A stretch of DNA of 64,000 bases from PALSA-350 sp963834445. Its GTDB lineage: Bacteria; Acidobacteriota; Terriglobia; Terriglobales; Acidobacteriaceae. Below are positions 8,274 through 16,559 of the stretch, piece after piece. The notes under the pieces were generated by a model. That model did not search any database. It had not been told where the DNA came from and worked only from the letters and a program-made list of their open reading frames with translations. The translations under genes and the position numbers were made by a program. Every line of letters starts with the position of its first letter. Position 1 is the first letter of the stretch. The stretch lies in contig CAWIBU010000008.1 of the NCBI GenBank assembly GCA_963834445.1, positions 186,001 to 250,000 on the forward strand, written 5' to 3'.

Positions 8274-8441
8274 GAGCGAAGTGGAGGGATCTGCGGTGCG
8301 CCTTTACCCCAAACCAGGGCCCTCCAAGTGAGCTCCCAAATCCAGGCCCAGCCATTTTGTTCATTAGGAGGAGCTGACTTCCCTGCAGCAAGTTAGGGGA
8401 GGAACGAACGAGCGAAGCGGTTGCGCTTTTCTCTGTCCCGG

Positions 8442-8608
8442 CCACAGACCTCCGGGTGCCCCATATCTCGCTCGTGTTTTGCGAGATGTGGGATACCAAG
8501 GGTCTCTCTCCTGACCCTTGGGTTTACGACAGAGCTAAAGGGTTGGTGCGGTGGTATCCCACATCTCGCAAAACACGAGCGAGATATGGGGCACCCGGAG
8601 GTCTGTGG
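8442..8608. repeat. Long palindrome with nested hairpins (REPIN-like)
   Basis: Perfect 57-bp arms, 8442-8498 and 8552-8608, separated by 53 bases; imperfect pairing continues outward to about 8430/8618. Each arm contains gggtgccccat followed by its own hairpin (TCTCGC...GCGAGA, closed by CCCA/TGGG). A close relative, with a different spacer and slightly different loop, is at 59010-59224. Confidence 0.85.
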
Positions 8609-8667
8609 CGGGGACAGAAAAGAGTTTGTTGGCGAGCTCGGGAATCCTTGGCCGAAGCTACCCTAAC

Positions 8668-9366
8668 CTAATCGCTTTTCAGGCGCAGATCGCGGCGCTC
8701 GAAGATGGCGGCGCCTGCGGCAAACAGCAGCGCCGCGCCCACGATAATCAGGAAGAACCCGGCCGGGTGATGTAGCATGCGCCCCGACTCACTCAAGTCT
8801 CCCTGGGTGAGGGTGAACAGCAGCCGCGCCGGGGCGAAACCAGGCCACTGGTAGCCGGCGAAACCCAACAACGCCAACAGCCCCAAAGATGCCGTCGAGG
8901 CCAGCATGGTCGGCAACCAGGTGGCAAAAAACAGCGCGCCGGCTGCCGTCCACATGCCTAATGCGAGCTGCGCCAGGGCCAGGGTAAAGAGCAGCGTTAC
9001 CGGGCGATGGACAGAGGCAAACAGCGCACAGCCGCTGACCACAAAGCTGCCCACATAAATCACCAGCGGCAGCCACGCCGCGCTCACCAGGGCAAAAAAA
9101 TACTGGCGCCGGCTCACCGCCCGCGACAACACACTGGCAATGCGCCGCGAGCGCTGCTCATTGCCCAGCAGTGCGCTGCCCGTGAACGCCACCAGCCCCA
9201 GCCCGTAAAGGCATTCCTGATGCAGGATGGAGAGCACGTCGTCCAGCTCCGGTTTGGCCGCGGGCACCAGCAGGATGGCAGCCATGGCAAAAGGCCACAG
9301 CATCAGGAAAAGATAAATCCAGCGATTCTGGTACAGCAGGCGGCGTGCGATCTGCCAGATTTTCAT
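8668..9366 (-). CDS. ABC transporter permease (ABC-2 type)
   Basis: Membrane subunit of a two-gene ABC exporter. The start at 9366 overlaps the stop of the ATPase gene as ATGA and gives 232 residues; a longer frame would add 27 polar residues. Six hydrophobic segments are visible (about 18-38, 57-78, 101-125, 130-150, 157-178, 198-218), fitting an ABC-2 permease. The C-terminus (AAIFERRDLRLKSD) is a short basic tail, common in these subunits. The substrate is unknown. Confidence 0.83.
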   Translation of the reverse strand: MKIWQIARRLLYQNRWIYLFLMLWPFAMAAILLVPAAKPELDDVLSILHQECLYGLGLVAFTGSALLGNEQRSRRIASVLSRAVSRRQYFFALVSAAWLPLVIYVGSFVVSGCALFASVHRPVTLLFTLALAQLALGMWTAAGALFFATWLPTMLASTASLGLLALLGFAGYQWPGFAPARLLFTLTQGDLSESGRMLHHPAGFFLIIVGAALLFAAGAAIFERRDLRLKSD

Positions 9367-10256
9367 GCGCCGCTCCACTCCAGAAACAAATCCTCCAACC
9401 GGCGCCGCATGGGCGCGAGGCTCACGATCTCGCCGCCCGCGCTCCACACCGCCTCGATCACGCGACGCTGTTCCTGCACGGGCACCTGGATACGGATGGC
9501 ATGCATATCACCCGCCGTCGTCACCGCCCCGGGAACAATCCGTTGCAATGCCTCCGGGGAGAGACCACGCAGTTCCATCTCTACCCGATCCGACTCACTC
9601 TGCAACTCCTTGAGCGACCCGCAATGCACCAGCCGGCCATGGTTGAGAAAGGCGATGCGATCGCAAATTTGTTCCACCTCCGTCAACTGATGGGAACTGA
9701 AGAAGATACTCTTCCCCGCCTGGCGGGCATTGCGCAGCAGCTCGCGTACCTGCTGCACGCCTGCGGGATCGAGAGCCGCCGCCGGCTCATCGAGAATCAG
9801 CAATTCGGGATCGTTGACGAGGGCCTGGGCCAGGGCCAGACGCTGCTGCATCCCCCGGGAAAACTGGCGCGCATCTTTGCGTTCATCGGCCAGGCCAACC
9901 GCACCCAGAAGTTCACGGATATCCTTCGCCAGCCGGGGATTCTTCACCTCGTTCAAGCGCGCCGCAAACTCCACGCTGCGAAAGCCGCTTTCCGAAAAAA
10001 ATACCGGCACATCCGCCACAAAGCCCAGCCGCGCGCGCGCCGCCGCATCGCCAAAGGGCTTACCCAGCAACGAACCACCCCCTGCGGAAGGCCGCAGAAA
10101 ACCCAGCGCGAGATGAATGGCTGTCGTCTTCCCCGCACCGTTCGGCCCCAGGAAGCCGAGGATCTCCCCCTCCTCAAGCTGCAGCGTCAGAGGATGAAGC
10201 GCGGTGTAAGCACCGAATTGTTTTTGGATGGCCGAAAAGATCAGGCGAGGAGCCAT
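9363..10256 (-). CDS. ABC transporter ATP-binding protein
   Basis: Nucleotide-binding subunit partnering the downstream permease. 297 residues: Walker A GPNGAGKTT at about 38-46, a signature-type SRGMQQR near 131-137, Walker B LLILDEPAAALDP near 151-163 and the switch histidine in SSHQLTE near 189. The last 80 residues form the extension typical of the CcmA/DrrA-like ABC-2 group. GGGGAC about 9 bases upstream of the ATG may serve as the ribosome-binding site. Such pairs export lipids, antibiotics or peptides; nothing here decides which. A terminator separates it from the upstream ATP synthase genes. Confidence 0.9.
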   Translation of the reverse strand: MAPRLIFSAIQKQFGAYTALHPLTLQLEEGEILGFLGPNGAGKTTAIHLALGFLRPSAGGGSLLGKPFGDAAARARLGFVADVPVFFSESGFRSVEFAARLNEVKNPRLAKDIRELLGAVGLADERKDARQFSRGMQQRLALAQALVNDPELLILDEPAAALDPAGVQQVRELLRNARQAGKSIFFSSHQLTEVEQICDRIAFLNHGRLVHCGSLKELQSESDRVEMELRGLSPEALQRIVPGAVTTAGDMHAIRIQVPVQEQRRVIEAVWSAGGEIVSLAPMRRRLEDLFLEWSGA

Positions 10257-10277
10257 GTCATAACCGTCCCCTAAAAG

Positions 10278-10311
10278 CAGAAGAGATCAGTATCTGCACT
10301 GATCTCTTCTG
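10278..10311 (-). terminator. Intrinsic terminator after atpE
   Basis: A perfect 13-bp stem (CAGAAGAGATCAG at 10278-10290 with 10299-10311) around an 8-base loop lies 19 bases past the atpE stop. On the minus strand it is followed by CTTTTAG, a short T-run. It separates the F0 genes from the ABC genes. Confidence 0.7.
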
Positions 10312-10329
10312 GCCTGGGACCTAACTGCT

Positions 10330-10638
10330 CTACGGTTTCACTTTGAGGAAAATGATGACGAAGGTGAATAGGGAGAGTGACTCCATAAACGCCAGGCCAA
10401 GCACCAGCAGCAGCAGGATGCCTGCGCGGGCTCCGGGGTTGCGGGCCACAGCCTCAGTGGCGGAAGCGGTCGCCCGCCCCTGACCCAGGCCGCAAAGCCC
10501 TGCCGCCAGGCCCATGCCCAGACCGGCCGCAATCGAGACCAGGCCCCCACCGGTGGAGGTGGTCGCAGTTTGAGCGAAGGCCGGGGCCGCCAGGAACAGC
10601 ACCGACAGCGTCATGAAGAGATATTGCAGTTTGCGCAT
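10330..10638 (-). CDS. atpE: ATP synthase F0 subunit c, with N-terminal signal sequence
   Basis: Forms the rotor ring of the F-type ATP synthase. The 102-residue protein is longer than the usual 75-85 because it carries a cleavable-looking signal (residues 1-22, ending APAFA). The two membrane helices follow (about 32-57, 73-97). The ion-binding carboxylate is Glu86. Gln53, exactly 33 residues earlier, and Ser87 match positions that coordinate Na+ in known sodium-type rings, although the usual Tyr four residues later is Phe. The start has a GGAGAAA ribosome-binding site. Gene order atpZ-atpI-atpB-atpE without atpF suggests the remaining genes lie elsewhere. Confidence 0.93.
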   Translation of the reverse strand: MRKLQYLFMTLSVLFLAAPAFAQTATTSTGGGLVSIAAGLGMGLAAGLCGLGQGRATASATEAVARNPGARAGILLLLVLGLAFMESLSLFTFVIIFLKVKP

Positions 10639-10751
10639 TCGTTTCTCCTTGCTTCCGTAGGAATTGCCGTCAGTGGGTGGTTGAGCTCACCGTACTGGCC
10701 CCTCACGCTGGCGGCGTCGATCCGGAGTGGAAGCGGTCTCCGGCGCGAAAA

Positions 10752-11492
10752 TCAAAGGCTGGTGTCATGCGAGACTGCCTGCGACACGTAAATCAACGCC
10801 AGCAGCATAAAAATGTAAGCCTGGATCACGGCCACGCCCAGGTGCAACACCATGAAGACCAGCGGAATGGCGATGGGGATCAGGGAAAAGAACACCAGGG
10901 TCACCATCTCGCCGGCAAACATGTTGGCGAACAAACGCACGGTGAGCGACAGAATGCGGGCCAGGTGGGAAATGATCTCGATGGGGAAGATCAACGGAGC
11001 AATCCACCAGACCGGCCCGAGAAAATGCTTGAAGTAGCCGACCAGCCCCTGCTCCCGCACCCCGTGATAGTGGTAATAAAACCAGACCACCAGGGCGATT
11101 GCCAGCGGAACCGTCGCCACCGAGGTGGGGGCAAGGTATCCCGGCACCATGCCCAGCAGGTTCCCGGCCAGCACAAAGAGGACCACGGCGGTTGCGAACA
11201 GCACATAGCGCTCGGAGTGGGGCCCGATGATCGACTCGGCCTGGCTGCTGACGAAACCGTGGATCATCTCCGCAATCTGTTGAATGGGGCCAGGGTTTTC
11301 CACGTTCAGCGAAACCCGCACCAGGACAAAAAACACCAGCAGCAAGCCGAACACCAGGATCTCCATGGCGAACGTCTCGGTGATGGGAACCTTAGGGTTG
11401 TAGGGCTGCACGTGGACCGCGTGCAGAACCTGGGTCGCCAGATTACCGAAGTATTTGTTTAACATCGCCGTGAAGGGATTTAGTTCATGCAT
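10752..11492 (-). CDS. atpB: ATP synthase F0 subunit a
   Basis: Stator channel subunit that passes ions to the c-ring. The start at 11492 gives MHELNPFTAML and 246 residues; a longer frame overlaps atpI. Five to six hydrophobic helices are visible. The essential arginine lies in SLTVRLFANMFAGE (about residues 160-173), and the last helix carries VIQAYIFMLLALIY. It sits 113 bases upstream of atpE. Confidence 0.94.
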   Translation of the reverse strand: MHELNPFTAMLNKYFGNLATQVLHAVHVQPYNPKVPITETFAMEILVFGLLLVFFVLVRVSLNVENPGPIQQIAEMIHGFVSSQAESIIGPHSERYVLFATAVVLFVLAGNLLGMVPGYLAPTSVATVPLAIALVVWFYYHYHGVREQGLVGYFKHFLGPVWWIAPLIFPIEIISHLARILSLTVRLFANMFAGEMVTLVFFSLIPIAIPLVFMVLHLGVAVIQAYIFMLLALIYVSQAVSHDTSL

Positions 11493-11508
11493 ACCAGTAG
11501 ATCGAGCC

Positions 11509-11922
11509 TCAAGCGGACCAGCCGCGGAATAAACGAAATGCCTCAATGAAGAGGGCGACGAGCGCCAGGGCGATGCCAATGATCAGCGCCGCCACGTTGC
11601 CATCCAAACTCCTCAGGCTAACATAAAGCACCCCGACGACGGCTACCAGGCGGACAAAAAACCAGGACAAAAGGGGCGCCAGGGGCCGAGGTCTGGTGGA
11701 GGGGTCCGCGCTGGGCGCGTCCAGCCGCTGCAACACCGCCCCCATCACCTGGCGCCACTCCAGAATGCCTGTGGCGGCGATGGCGCCCCCCACCACGAAC
11801 AGCAGCATGGACCGCCAACCCCAGGCGACCCAGACGATGGGGATGCCGACCGCTCCCGCGATCAGTACACTACGCAGGGCGCGGTTGAGTACCATCCGCA
11901 GGTCCTGATCTTTGAATTCCAT
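11509..11922 (-). CDS. atpI: ATP synthase subunit I (AtpI-like)
   Basis: Accessory membrane protein that helps assemble the c-ring or import Mg2+. 137 residues with four hydrophobic segments (about 16-34, 38-52, 84-102, 108-130), typical for the ATP synthase I family. Its ATG directly follows the atpZ stop (TAAATG) and its stop lies 16 bases before atpB, so it is cotranscribed. Sequence similarity in this family is low, so the call rests largely on topology and position. Confidence 0.8.
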   Translation of the reverse strand: MEFKDQDLRMVLNRALRSVLIAGAVGIPIVWVAWGWRSMLLFVVGGAIAATGILEWRQVMGAVLQRLDAPSADPSTRPRPLAPLLSWFFVRLVAVVGVLYVSLRSLDGNVAALIIGIALALVALFIEAFRLFRGWSA

Positions 11923-12177
11923 TTAGTCCTTTATATGCGACAGGGCCACGCGCACGGTCTGGATAAACCCTGCGACCGCGCCTGCTATCAGCCCGGCGAT
12001 ATTGATCCAGTGTTGCCCCAGCCAGCGATCGAGGACCAGGCCGAGCGCCCAACCGATGACCACGCAGGCGGGCAACAGCAGTCCCAGCTGAATCAAACTC
12101 TCCACCCGGACGAGGGACTGCAGCGCTCCGCCTTTTGCAGAAGACTTCGGGCTTTCCGGCTGATCGTCGTTTCCCAT
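11923..12177 (-). CDS. atpZ: AtpZ/AtpI-family F0F1 assembly protein
   Basis: Two-helix membrane protein, 84 residues from the ATG at 12177 that follows a GGGG ribosome-binding site. A longer open frame to 12378 crosses an intergenic palindrome and is unlikely. Polar N-terminus (1-25), helix 1 around 30-50 (LGLLLPACVVIGWALGLVLD), helix 2 around 57-75, and the AtpZ-type glycine pattern GLIAGAVAGF. First gene of the F0 cluster. Confidence 0.78.
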   Translation of the reverse strand: MGNDDQPESPKSSAKGGALQSLVRVESLIQLGLLLPACVVIGWALGLVLDRWLGQHWINIAGLIAGAVAGFIQTVRVALSHIKD

Positions 12178-12231
12178 ATCCCCGGCATTTATACACCAAG
12201 CGGCTGCGGAGGCTCGCAACAGGACGAAGAC

Positions 12232-12363
12232 AGTCCCGCAGGGACGGCTGAATACTACCCGGATGAAGTCCAGGCCGCTCCCGTTCAAACAACAATTTGA
12301 TTGCATATTGAACTGCATCTTGGAATGGCGCCCTGCAAAACCTTCAGCCGTCCCTGCGGGACT
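12232..12363. repeat. Inverted hairpin pair between atpZ and lysS
   Basis: Perfect 21-bp arms (12232-12252, 12343-12363) with a 90-base spacer. Each arm holds the self-complementary core GTCCCgcaGGGAC. A single copy of the same core lies at 33913-33925. It occupies the divergent promoter region of the ATP synthase operon and lysS. Confidence 0.75.
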
Positions 12364-12395
12364 AGTATCTTCGACCATGCAGAGTGACCCATTCG

Positions 12396-12422
12396 TTGCA
12401 GATTTCCACCAGACGTTATACT
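12396..12422 (+). promoter_or_regulatory. Possible sigma-70 promoter for lysS
   Basis: TATACT at 12417-12422 matches five of six -10 bases; TTGCAG at 12396-12401 is a weak -35, 15 bases away. It is followed 24 bases later by the lysS start. Confidence 0.4.
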
Positions 12423-12445
12423 GGCCTTTCTTCTAGAGGCCTACA

Positions 12446-14002
12446 TTGTTTGAGTCAGAATTCGAGAGCAATCTCTTTGCCCTCCGTAAAGACAAGCTGA
12501 GCCAGATCTCCGCTCTCGGGCAGCAAACCTACCCCAATCAATTTCTCGCCTCGCACACCGTAGCGGACGTCCGCAAACAGTTCGGCGAGCTGTCCTCTGA
12601 AGAACTGGAAGCCGCCAAGCCGCCCGTCACCGTGGCCGGCCGCCTCATGGCCATTCGTGCCCAGGGCAAGGCCGGCTTCGCCCAGCTGCAACAGGGCGGC
12701 GAACGGTTACAAATCTATGTCCGCCTCGACGCCGTCGGCGAGCCAGCCTTCCGGCTCTACAAACTGCTCGACCTGGGCGACCACATCGGCGTCTCCGGCT
12801 ACATCTTCCGCACCCGCACCGGCGAGCTCACCGTGCATGTCGACACCATCACGTTTCTCGCCAAGGCCATGCTGGCTTTGCCGGAAAAGTATCACGGGCT
12901 GGCTGATGTGGAACTGCGCTACCGTCAGCGCTATGTCGACTTGTTCATGAACCTCGATGTGCGCGAGGTCTTCGTCAAGCGGGCCCAGGTGCTCAAAGCC
13001 ATCCGGAAATTTTTTGACGCGCGCGGCTACCTCGAAGTAGAAACCCCAATGATGCAGCCCATCGCCGGCGGCGCCGCTGCCCGCCCCTTTCGCACCCACC
13101 ACAATGCGCTCGATCTCTCACTCTATTTGCGCATCGCGCCTGAGCTTTATCTCAAGCGCCTGGTCGTGGGCGGCCTCGATCGGGTCTACGAAATCAACCG
13201 TAATTTTCGTAACGAAGGTGTCTCAACGCAACACAATCCCGAGTTCACCATGCTTGAGTTCTACCAGGCCTACGCCAACTACCACGACATGATGGAGCTG
13301 ACCGAGGAGCTGATCAAACAGGTAGCGATGGAAGTCAACGGCACCACCCTGACCAGCTTCGGCGGCCACGAAATCGATCTCTCGCATTGGCGGCGCTTCT
13401 CCATGCGCGAGGCCATCCTGGAATTCTGGCCGCAGGCAGCGGGAGCCAAACCAACCCTGGATGATTTTTTAAGTGATTCCGCGGTGGCACAGATGGCGCA
13501 GCGGGTGCGCGACGCGAGAATCTCGCTCGACCTGCAGCCCGGTCAGCCCGCCGGCAAAACCATCGCCGGCATCTTCGAGGCAGTGGCCGAAGACCACCTG
13601 ATTCAACCCACCATCATTTACGACTTCCCCGTAGCCGTTTCGCCCCTTTCCAAGAACAAGCCCGGCGAACCAGACTGGGTAGAGCGCTTCGAGTTTTACG
13701 TAGGGGGCTTCGAGCTGGGTAATGCGTTCAGTGAGTTGAACGATCCCGAAGAGCAGCGCCATCGCTTCGAGCAGCAACTGTCGGAGCGCGAGCGGGGCGA
13801 CACCGAAGCGCACGTAATGGATGAAGATTATGTGCGCGCCCTGGCCTATGGGCTGCCGCCGACAGGTGGCGAAGGCATCGGCATCGACCGGCTCACCATG
13901 GTCCTCACCGGCGCCAGGTCAATCAGAGACGTGATCCTCTTCCCACTCTTACGCTCCCAGACGGGCCCCGCAGAGAATGAAAAAGAGAGTCAGCCGGTAT
14001 GA
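12446..14002 (+). CDS. lysS: Lysyl-tRNA synthetase, class II
   Basis: Charges tRNA-Lys. 518 residues, normal length: N-terminal OB-fold anticodon-binding domain (about 60-165), then the class II catalytic core. Motif 2 FRNEGVSTQHNPEFTMLEFY lies near residues 253-272 and motif 3 GIGIDRLTMVL near 475-485. The loop GGAAARPFRTHH is the usual LysRS motif before motif 2. The start is TTG with AGAGG 7 bases upstream; no better ATG exists nearby. Confidence 0.96.
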   Translation: MFESEFESNLFALRKDKLSQISALGQQTYPNQFLASHTVADVRKQFGELSSEELEAAKPPVTVAGRLMAIRAQGKAGFAQLQQGGERLQIYVRLDAVGEPAFRLYKLLDLGDHIGVSGYIFRTRTGELTVHVDTITFLAKAMLALPEKYHGLADVELRYRQRYVDLFMNLDVREVFVKRAQVLKAIRKFFDARGYLEVETPMMQPIAGGAAARPFRTHHNALDLSLYLRIAPELYLKRLVVGGLDRVYEINRNFRNEGVSTQHNPEFTMLEFYQAYANYHDMMELTEELIKQVAMEVNGTTLTSFGGHEIDLSHWRRFSMREAILEFWPQAAGAKPTLDDFLSDSAVAQMAQRVRDARISLDLQPGQPAGKTIAGIFEAVAEDHLIQPTIIYDFPVAVSPLSKNKPGEPDWVERFEFYVGGFELGNAFSELNDPEEQRHRFEQQLSERERGDTEAHVMDEDYVRALAYGLPPTGGEGIGIDRLTMVLTGARSIRDVILFPLLRSQTGPAENEKESQPV

Positions 14003-14060
14003 GCGGATGTTCGGCAACCGCCGTTGCAACCAAACTAAACCCGGGGCAAGCCGGCAAGCT

Positions 14061-14480
14061 TTACTTCTTACCCGTCGACTTGCCAACCCGCTTCAGCACC
14101 TGGCTCAGGCTGGTTTTCTCAAATTCGTCCAGCAGAGCTATCATGGAGCCGGAGAAGATTTTGTGCAGGGCGCCGTTCACACGCACCGCGGCAGCAGCAT
14201 GGACGCTGGGCGTATGGAAGAGCGAACCGGTCTCGACGGCTTTGTAAACATCCGCCAGCGTAATCGCCTTCGGAGATTTAAGCAGTCGGGAACCACCGGT
14301 TGGGCCCTTTTGACTTTCAATCAGCTTAGCCTGCTGAAGCGAGGCCAGCACGCGGCGAACGACCACTGGATTGGTATCCAGCTTGAGCGCAATGTCGGTT
14401 GAGGTTTGCAACGAGTTCGGCTCTTGAGCGAGCAAAACCAGCACGTGGACACCGGTAGCAAATCTGCAGTTAACGGCCAT
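14061..14480 (-). CDS. Rrf2-family transcriptional regulator
   Basis: Dimeric winged-helix repressor. 139 residues: N-terminal helix-turn-helix (about 8-60, with STDIALKLDTNPVVVRRVLA as recognition region), wing GPTGGSRLLKSP near 59-70, and a long C-terminal helix. Rrf2 members that bind Fe-S clusters have three cysteines near residue 92-106; this protein has only Cys5, so it resembles the cluster-free YwnA-type members. Weak repeats ACTAAC (14489) and GTTAGT (14533) in its upstream region could be an operator. Target genes are unknown. Confidence 0.85.
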   Translation of the reverse strand: MAVNCRFATGVHVLVLLAQEPNSLQTSTDIALKLDTNPVVVRRVLASLQQAKLIESQKGPTGGSRLLKSPKAITLADVYKAVETGSLFHTPSVHAAAAVRVNGALHKIFSGSMIALLDEFEKTSLSQVLKRVGKSTGKK

Positions 14481-14635
14481 GCACGAAAACTAACACACAA
14501 CTGCAACAAAGGGCATGGACCTCTGACGGCACGTTAGTCACTTCCAAGGTTGCAGATTCCCAAAACAGGTAATCATGATCATTTCGTACTCGTGGCTGGA
14601 TCGTTTGTCGAGAAGTGCCACATGGAGGCCATTTT

Positions 14636-15433
14636 TTGCTAATTCTCTTTGTCGGTGACGTCTTTGGGCACGCCGGCAGGCGTATCGTCGGTGAACACCT
14701 CGCCCCCCTGATCGACCAGCGAAGCGTCGACCTGGTGGTGGTCAACGGCGAAAACGCCGCCGGCGGCTTTGGCCTTACCCCGTCTATCGCCGATGAGCTC
14801 TTCGACCAGGGCGCCCACGTCATCACCACCGGCAACCACGTGTGGGATAAGCGCGAAATCATCGAATATATGCAGTCCGTTCCCGCAGAAAGCCACGATC
14901 GCGCCCGCCGCGTGCTGCGCCCAGCCAACTACGTAGCCGGTACTCCGGGCCATGGAGTCTACGAGGGAACCCTGCCCTCAGGCCAGAAATATGCCGTAAT
15001 TAACCTGCAGGGGCGCGTCTTTATGGCAAATCTGGAGGACCCCTTCCGGGCAGCGGACGCCCTGATCCAGAAAATCACCGCCAAAGTGATCTTTGTCGAC
15101 TTCCACGCCGAAGCCACTTCCGAGAAGGTTGCCATGGGATGGTACCTCGATGGCAAGGTTACCGCGGTAATCGGCACCCACACGCACGTACCCACTGCCG
15201 ACCAGCGTGTACTGCCCCTGGGTACCGCTTATCAGACCGATGTGGGCATGAGCGGACCCTTTGACAGCGTCATTGGTGTGGAAAAGGAGCACGTTTTGGC
15301 CCGTTTTCTCACCGGTATGCCGGCAAAATTCGAAGCCGCCAAGGGTGACCCACGCATGTGCGCGGCGTTAATCGAGTGCGATGGAGCCACCGGAAGGGCC
15401 CGGTCCATTGAGCGCCTGATGCTGGGCGAGTAG
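14636..15433 (+). CDS. ymdB: YmdB-type metallophosphoesterase (TIGR00282 family)
   Basis: Dinuclear-metal phosphodiesterase. The Bacillus relative hydrolyses cyclic nucleotides and influences biofilm and motility decisions. The start is taken as TTG 14636 because GGAGG lies 7 bases upstream; it gives MLILFVGDVFGHAG at the N-terminus as in the family (265 residues). Metal ligands are visible in GDVFG (Asp8), NGENAAGG, TTGNHVWDKREI, DFHAEATSEK and IGTHTHVPTAD. Stands alone between an Rrf2 regulator and an exported protein. Confidence 0.9.
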   Translation: MLILFVGDVFGHAGRRIVGEHLAPLIDQRSVDLVVVNGENAAGGFGLTPSIADELFDQGAHVITTGNHVWDKREIIEYMQSVPAESHDRARRVLRPANYVAGTPGHGVYEGTLPSGQKYAVINLQGRVFMANLEDPFRAADALIQKITAKVIFVDFHAEATSEKVAMGWYLDGKVTAVIGTHTHVPTADQRVLPLGTAYQTDVGMSGPFDSVIGVEKEHVLARFLTGMPAKFEAAKGDPRMCAALIECDGATGRARSIERLMLGE

Positions 15434-15479
15434 GCGATTTAACCACGCTAACCACGCACCACTTTGACACTTCGCTGGC

Positions 15480-16316
15480 TTATGGCTTCAGGGCGATGTT
15501 CGCAGGCTGGCGCGACAGGCTGCGGCTGGCGGAGGTAATTTCGCCGTGGCGGTCGAAGTGGATGCGCCAGTTGCTGGTGATGCCGGGGCGGGAGACGTCG
15601 CTGAAGGTCACGTCGGCGCTCTGATCGGTGGCGATCTGCATTTGTGGCTGGTTGGCGTCGAGGCGTAGCAAATCCATGCTGGGATCTGGACGGGGGGTGT
15701 AGTTGAGCACCTGGACCGGATACCCGCTCGACTCGGCATAGCCGATCGCGATCACCAGCCAGTTAGGGGCATAGCTCAGCGGAGCCGACCCGCGCTCCCG
15801 CCGCAGCATCGCGTTGAAAACCTCAAACGTACCCGGCCGATTCCACGACGCTTCAAAGGGCAACAGGCCATGCGCGTAGGTGGATACGATGCGGACTTCG
15901 CTGCTGTCGCGCGGCAGCAGGGCTACGAAACGGGAGGAACCTTCCTCCTCCGGGCCGTGCATGAATGTTAGCAGGACATAGTTCGGAAACGCCGGGCACA
16001 CGATCTGCTGGTAATGCCACGCCGGCTGGCTAATATCGAAATTTGCCAGCGCTGCCTGCTTAGCCAGTTCAGCGCTCAGGTTGGCGACCACCTCGTTGTC
16101 CGCGCTGCTCATCTGCGCTGGCTCAAGATGGTCCAGCGCAATCACCTGCGGCGGGCTGGAAAGAGGGGTCGTGCTCATGGGGACCGGTTTGATCCCGGGA
16201 AAAGCGGTGTTGGCCGGGCTCGCGGTAATGCCGGGAAAAAGCTCTTGATTGGCCACCTGCGCCGAAGCGTAGAAGCCCTGCAGGACGAGACTGGCGATCA
16301 ACAAACGCCGCACCAT
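15480..16316 (-). CDS. Exported protein of unknown function
   Basis: No family recognised. 278 residues from the ATG that begins MVRRLLIASLVLQGFYASA, a clear signal peptide; an ATG 15 bases upstream is also possible. The mature part is mixed alpha/beta, with single Cys, no repeats and no visible catalytic motif. A Pro-rich region (about 30-65) precedes a globular region. The middle (YVLLTFMHGPEEEGSSRFVA) and C-terminal segments (VTFSDVSRPGITSNWRIHF) look like beta-strand-rich sequence. The next gene on the same strand, 244 bases downstream of a hairpin pair, is also exported. Role unknown. Confidence 0.7.
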   Translation of the reverse strand: MVRRLLIASLVLQGFYASAQVANQELFPGITASPANTAFPGIKPVPMSTTPLSSPPQVIALDHLEPAQMSSADNEVVANLSAELAKQAALANFDISQPAWHYQQIVCPAFPNYVLLTFMHGPEEEGSSRFVALLPRDSSEVRIVSTYAHGLLPFEASWNRPGTFEVFNAMLRRERGSAPLSYAPNWLVIAIGYAESSGYPVQVLNYTPRPDPSMDLLRLDANQPQMQIATDQSADVTFSDVSRPGITSNWRIHFDRHGEITSASRSLSRQPANIALKP

Positions 16317-16390
16317 GCCTGAATCTACCATGCGGTACGAGCCCGCCGGCAGAGCCTACCTTGATGCAGGCCCAGCCTCCAAGCAACTGC

Positions 16391-16474
16391 AGGGTGGCCC
16401 AGGTCTCGCTTTTGAGACCTAGGATTTCTCCTTCACGCGCCCCCAGGTCTCAAAAGCGAGACCTGGGCCACCCT
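16391..16474. repeat. Inverted hairpin pair (REPIN-like)
   Basis: Perfect 30-bp arms (16391-16420, 16445-16474) with a 24-base spacer. Each arm begins agggtggccca and contains the hairpin GGTCTC/GAGACC. It lies in a promoter region between two genes. Confidence 0.85.
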
Positions 16475-16510
16475 TTATTGTTGCTGATCGGTGTTGTTTG
16501 TTCTCAGAAA

Positions 16511-16542
16511 GCAAAGGGGCGACCTTGCGGTCGCCCCTTTGC
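16511..16542 (-). terminator. Terminator hairpin after the TPR-like exported protein
   Basis: A perfect 14-bp stem (GCAAAGGGGCGACC at 16511-16524 with 16529-16542) around TTGC, 18 bases beyond the stop of the minus-strand gene ending at 16560. The T-run is within the stem, so termination strength is uncertain. Confidence 0.6.
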
Positions 16543-16559
16543 CTGCCCTGCTACGTGTT

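Larger units (their letters stand above)
7728..8425. repeat. Tandem intergenic repeat block (two full units and a partial third)
   Basis: Two direct units of about 310-330 bp (7728-8060, 8061-8367) followed by the start of a third (8368-8425). The first 50 bases of the last copy (gctgacttccctgcagcaag...) are identical to those at 7738. Each full unit carries a structured element (7861-7967, 8167-8273). A single unit of the same family is at 443-770. There is no coding evidence: the open minus-strand frames repeat along with the unit. Confidence 0.85.

Noticed and set aside
7728..8425. CRISPR-like array
   Set aside because: Units are about 310 bp, not short repeats with unique spacers, and no cas gene is present.
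12178..12378. Longer AtpZ start
   Set aside because: The added 67 codons run through the inverted hairpin pair, and the ATG at 12177 has a ribosome-binding site.
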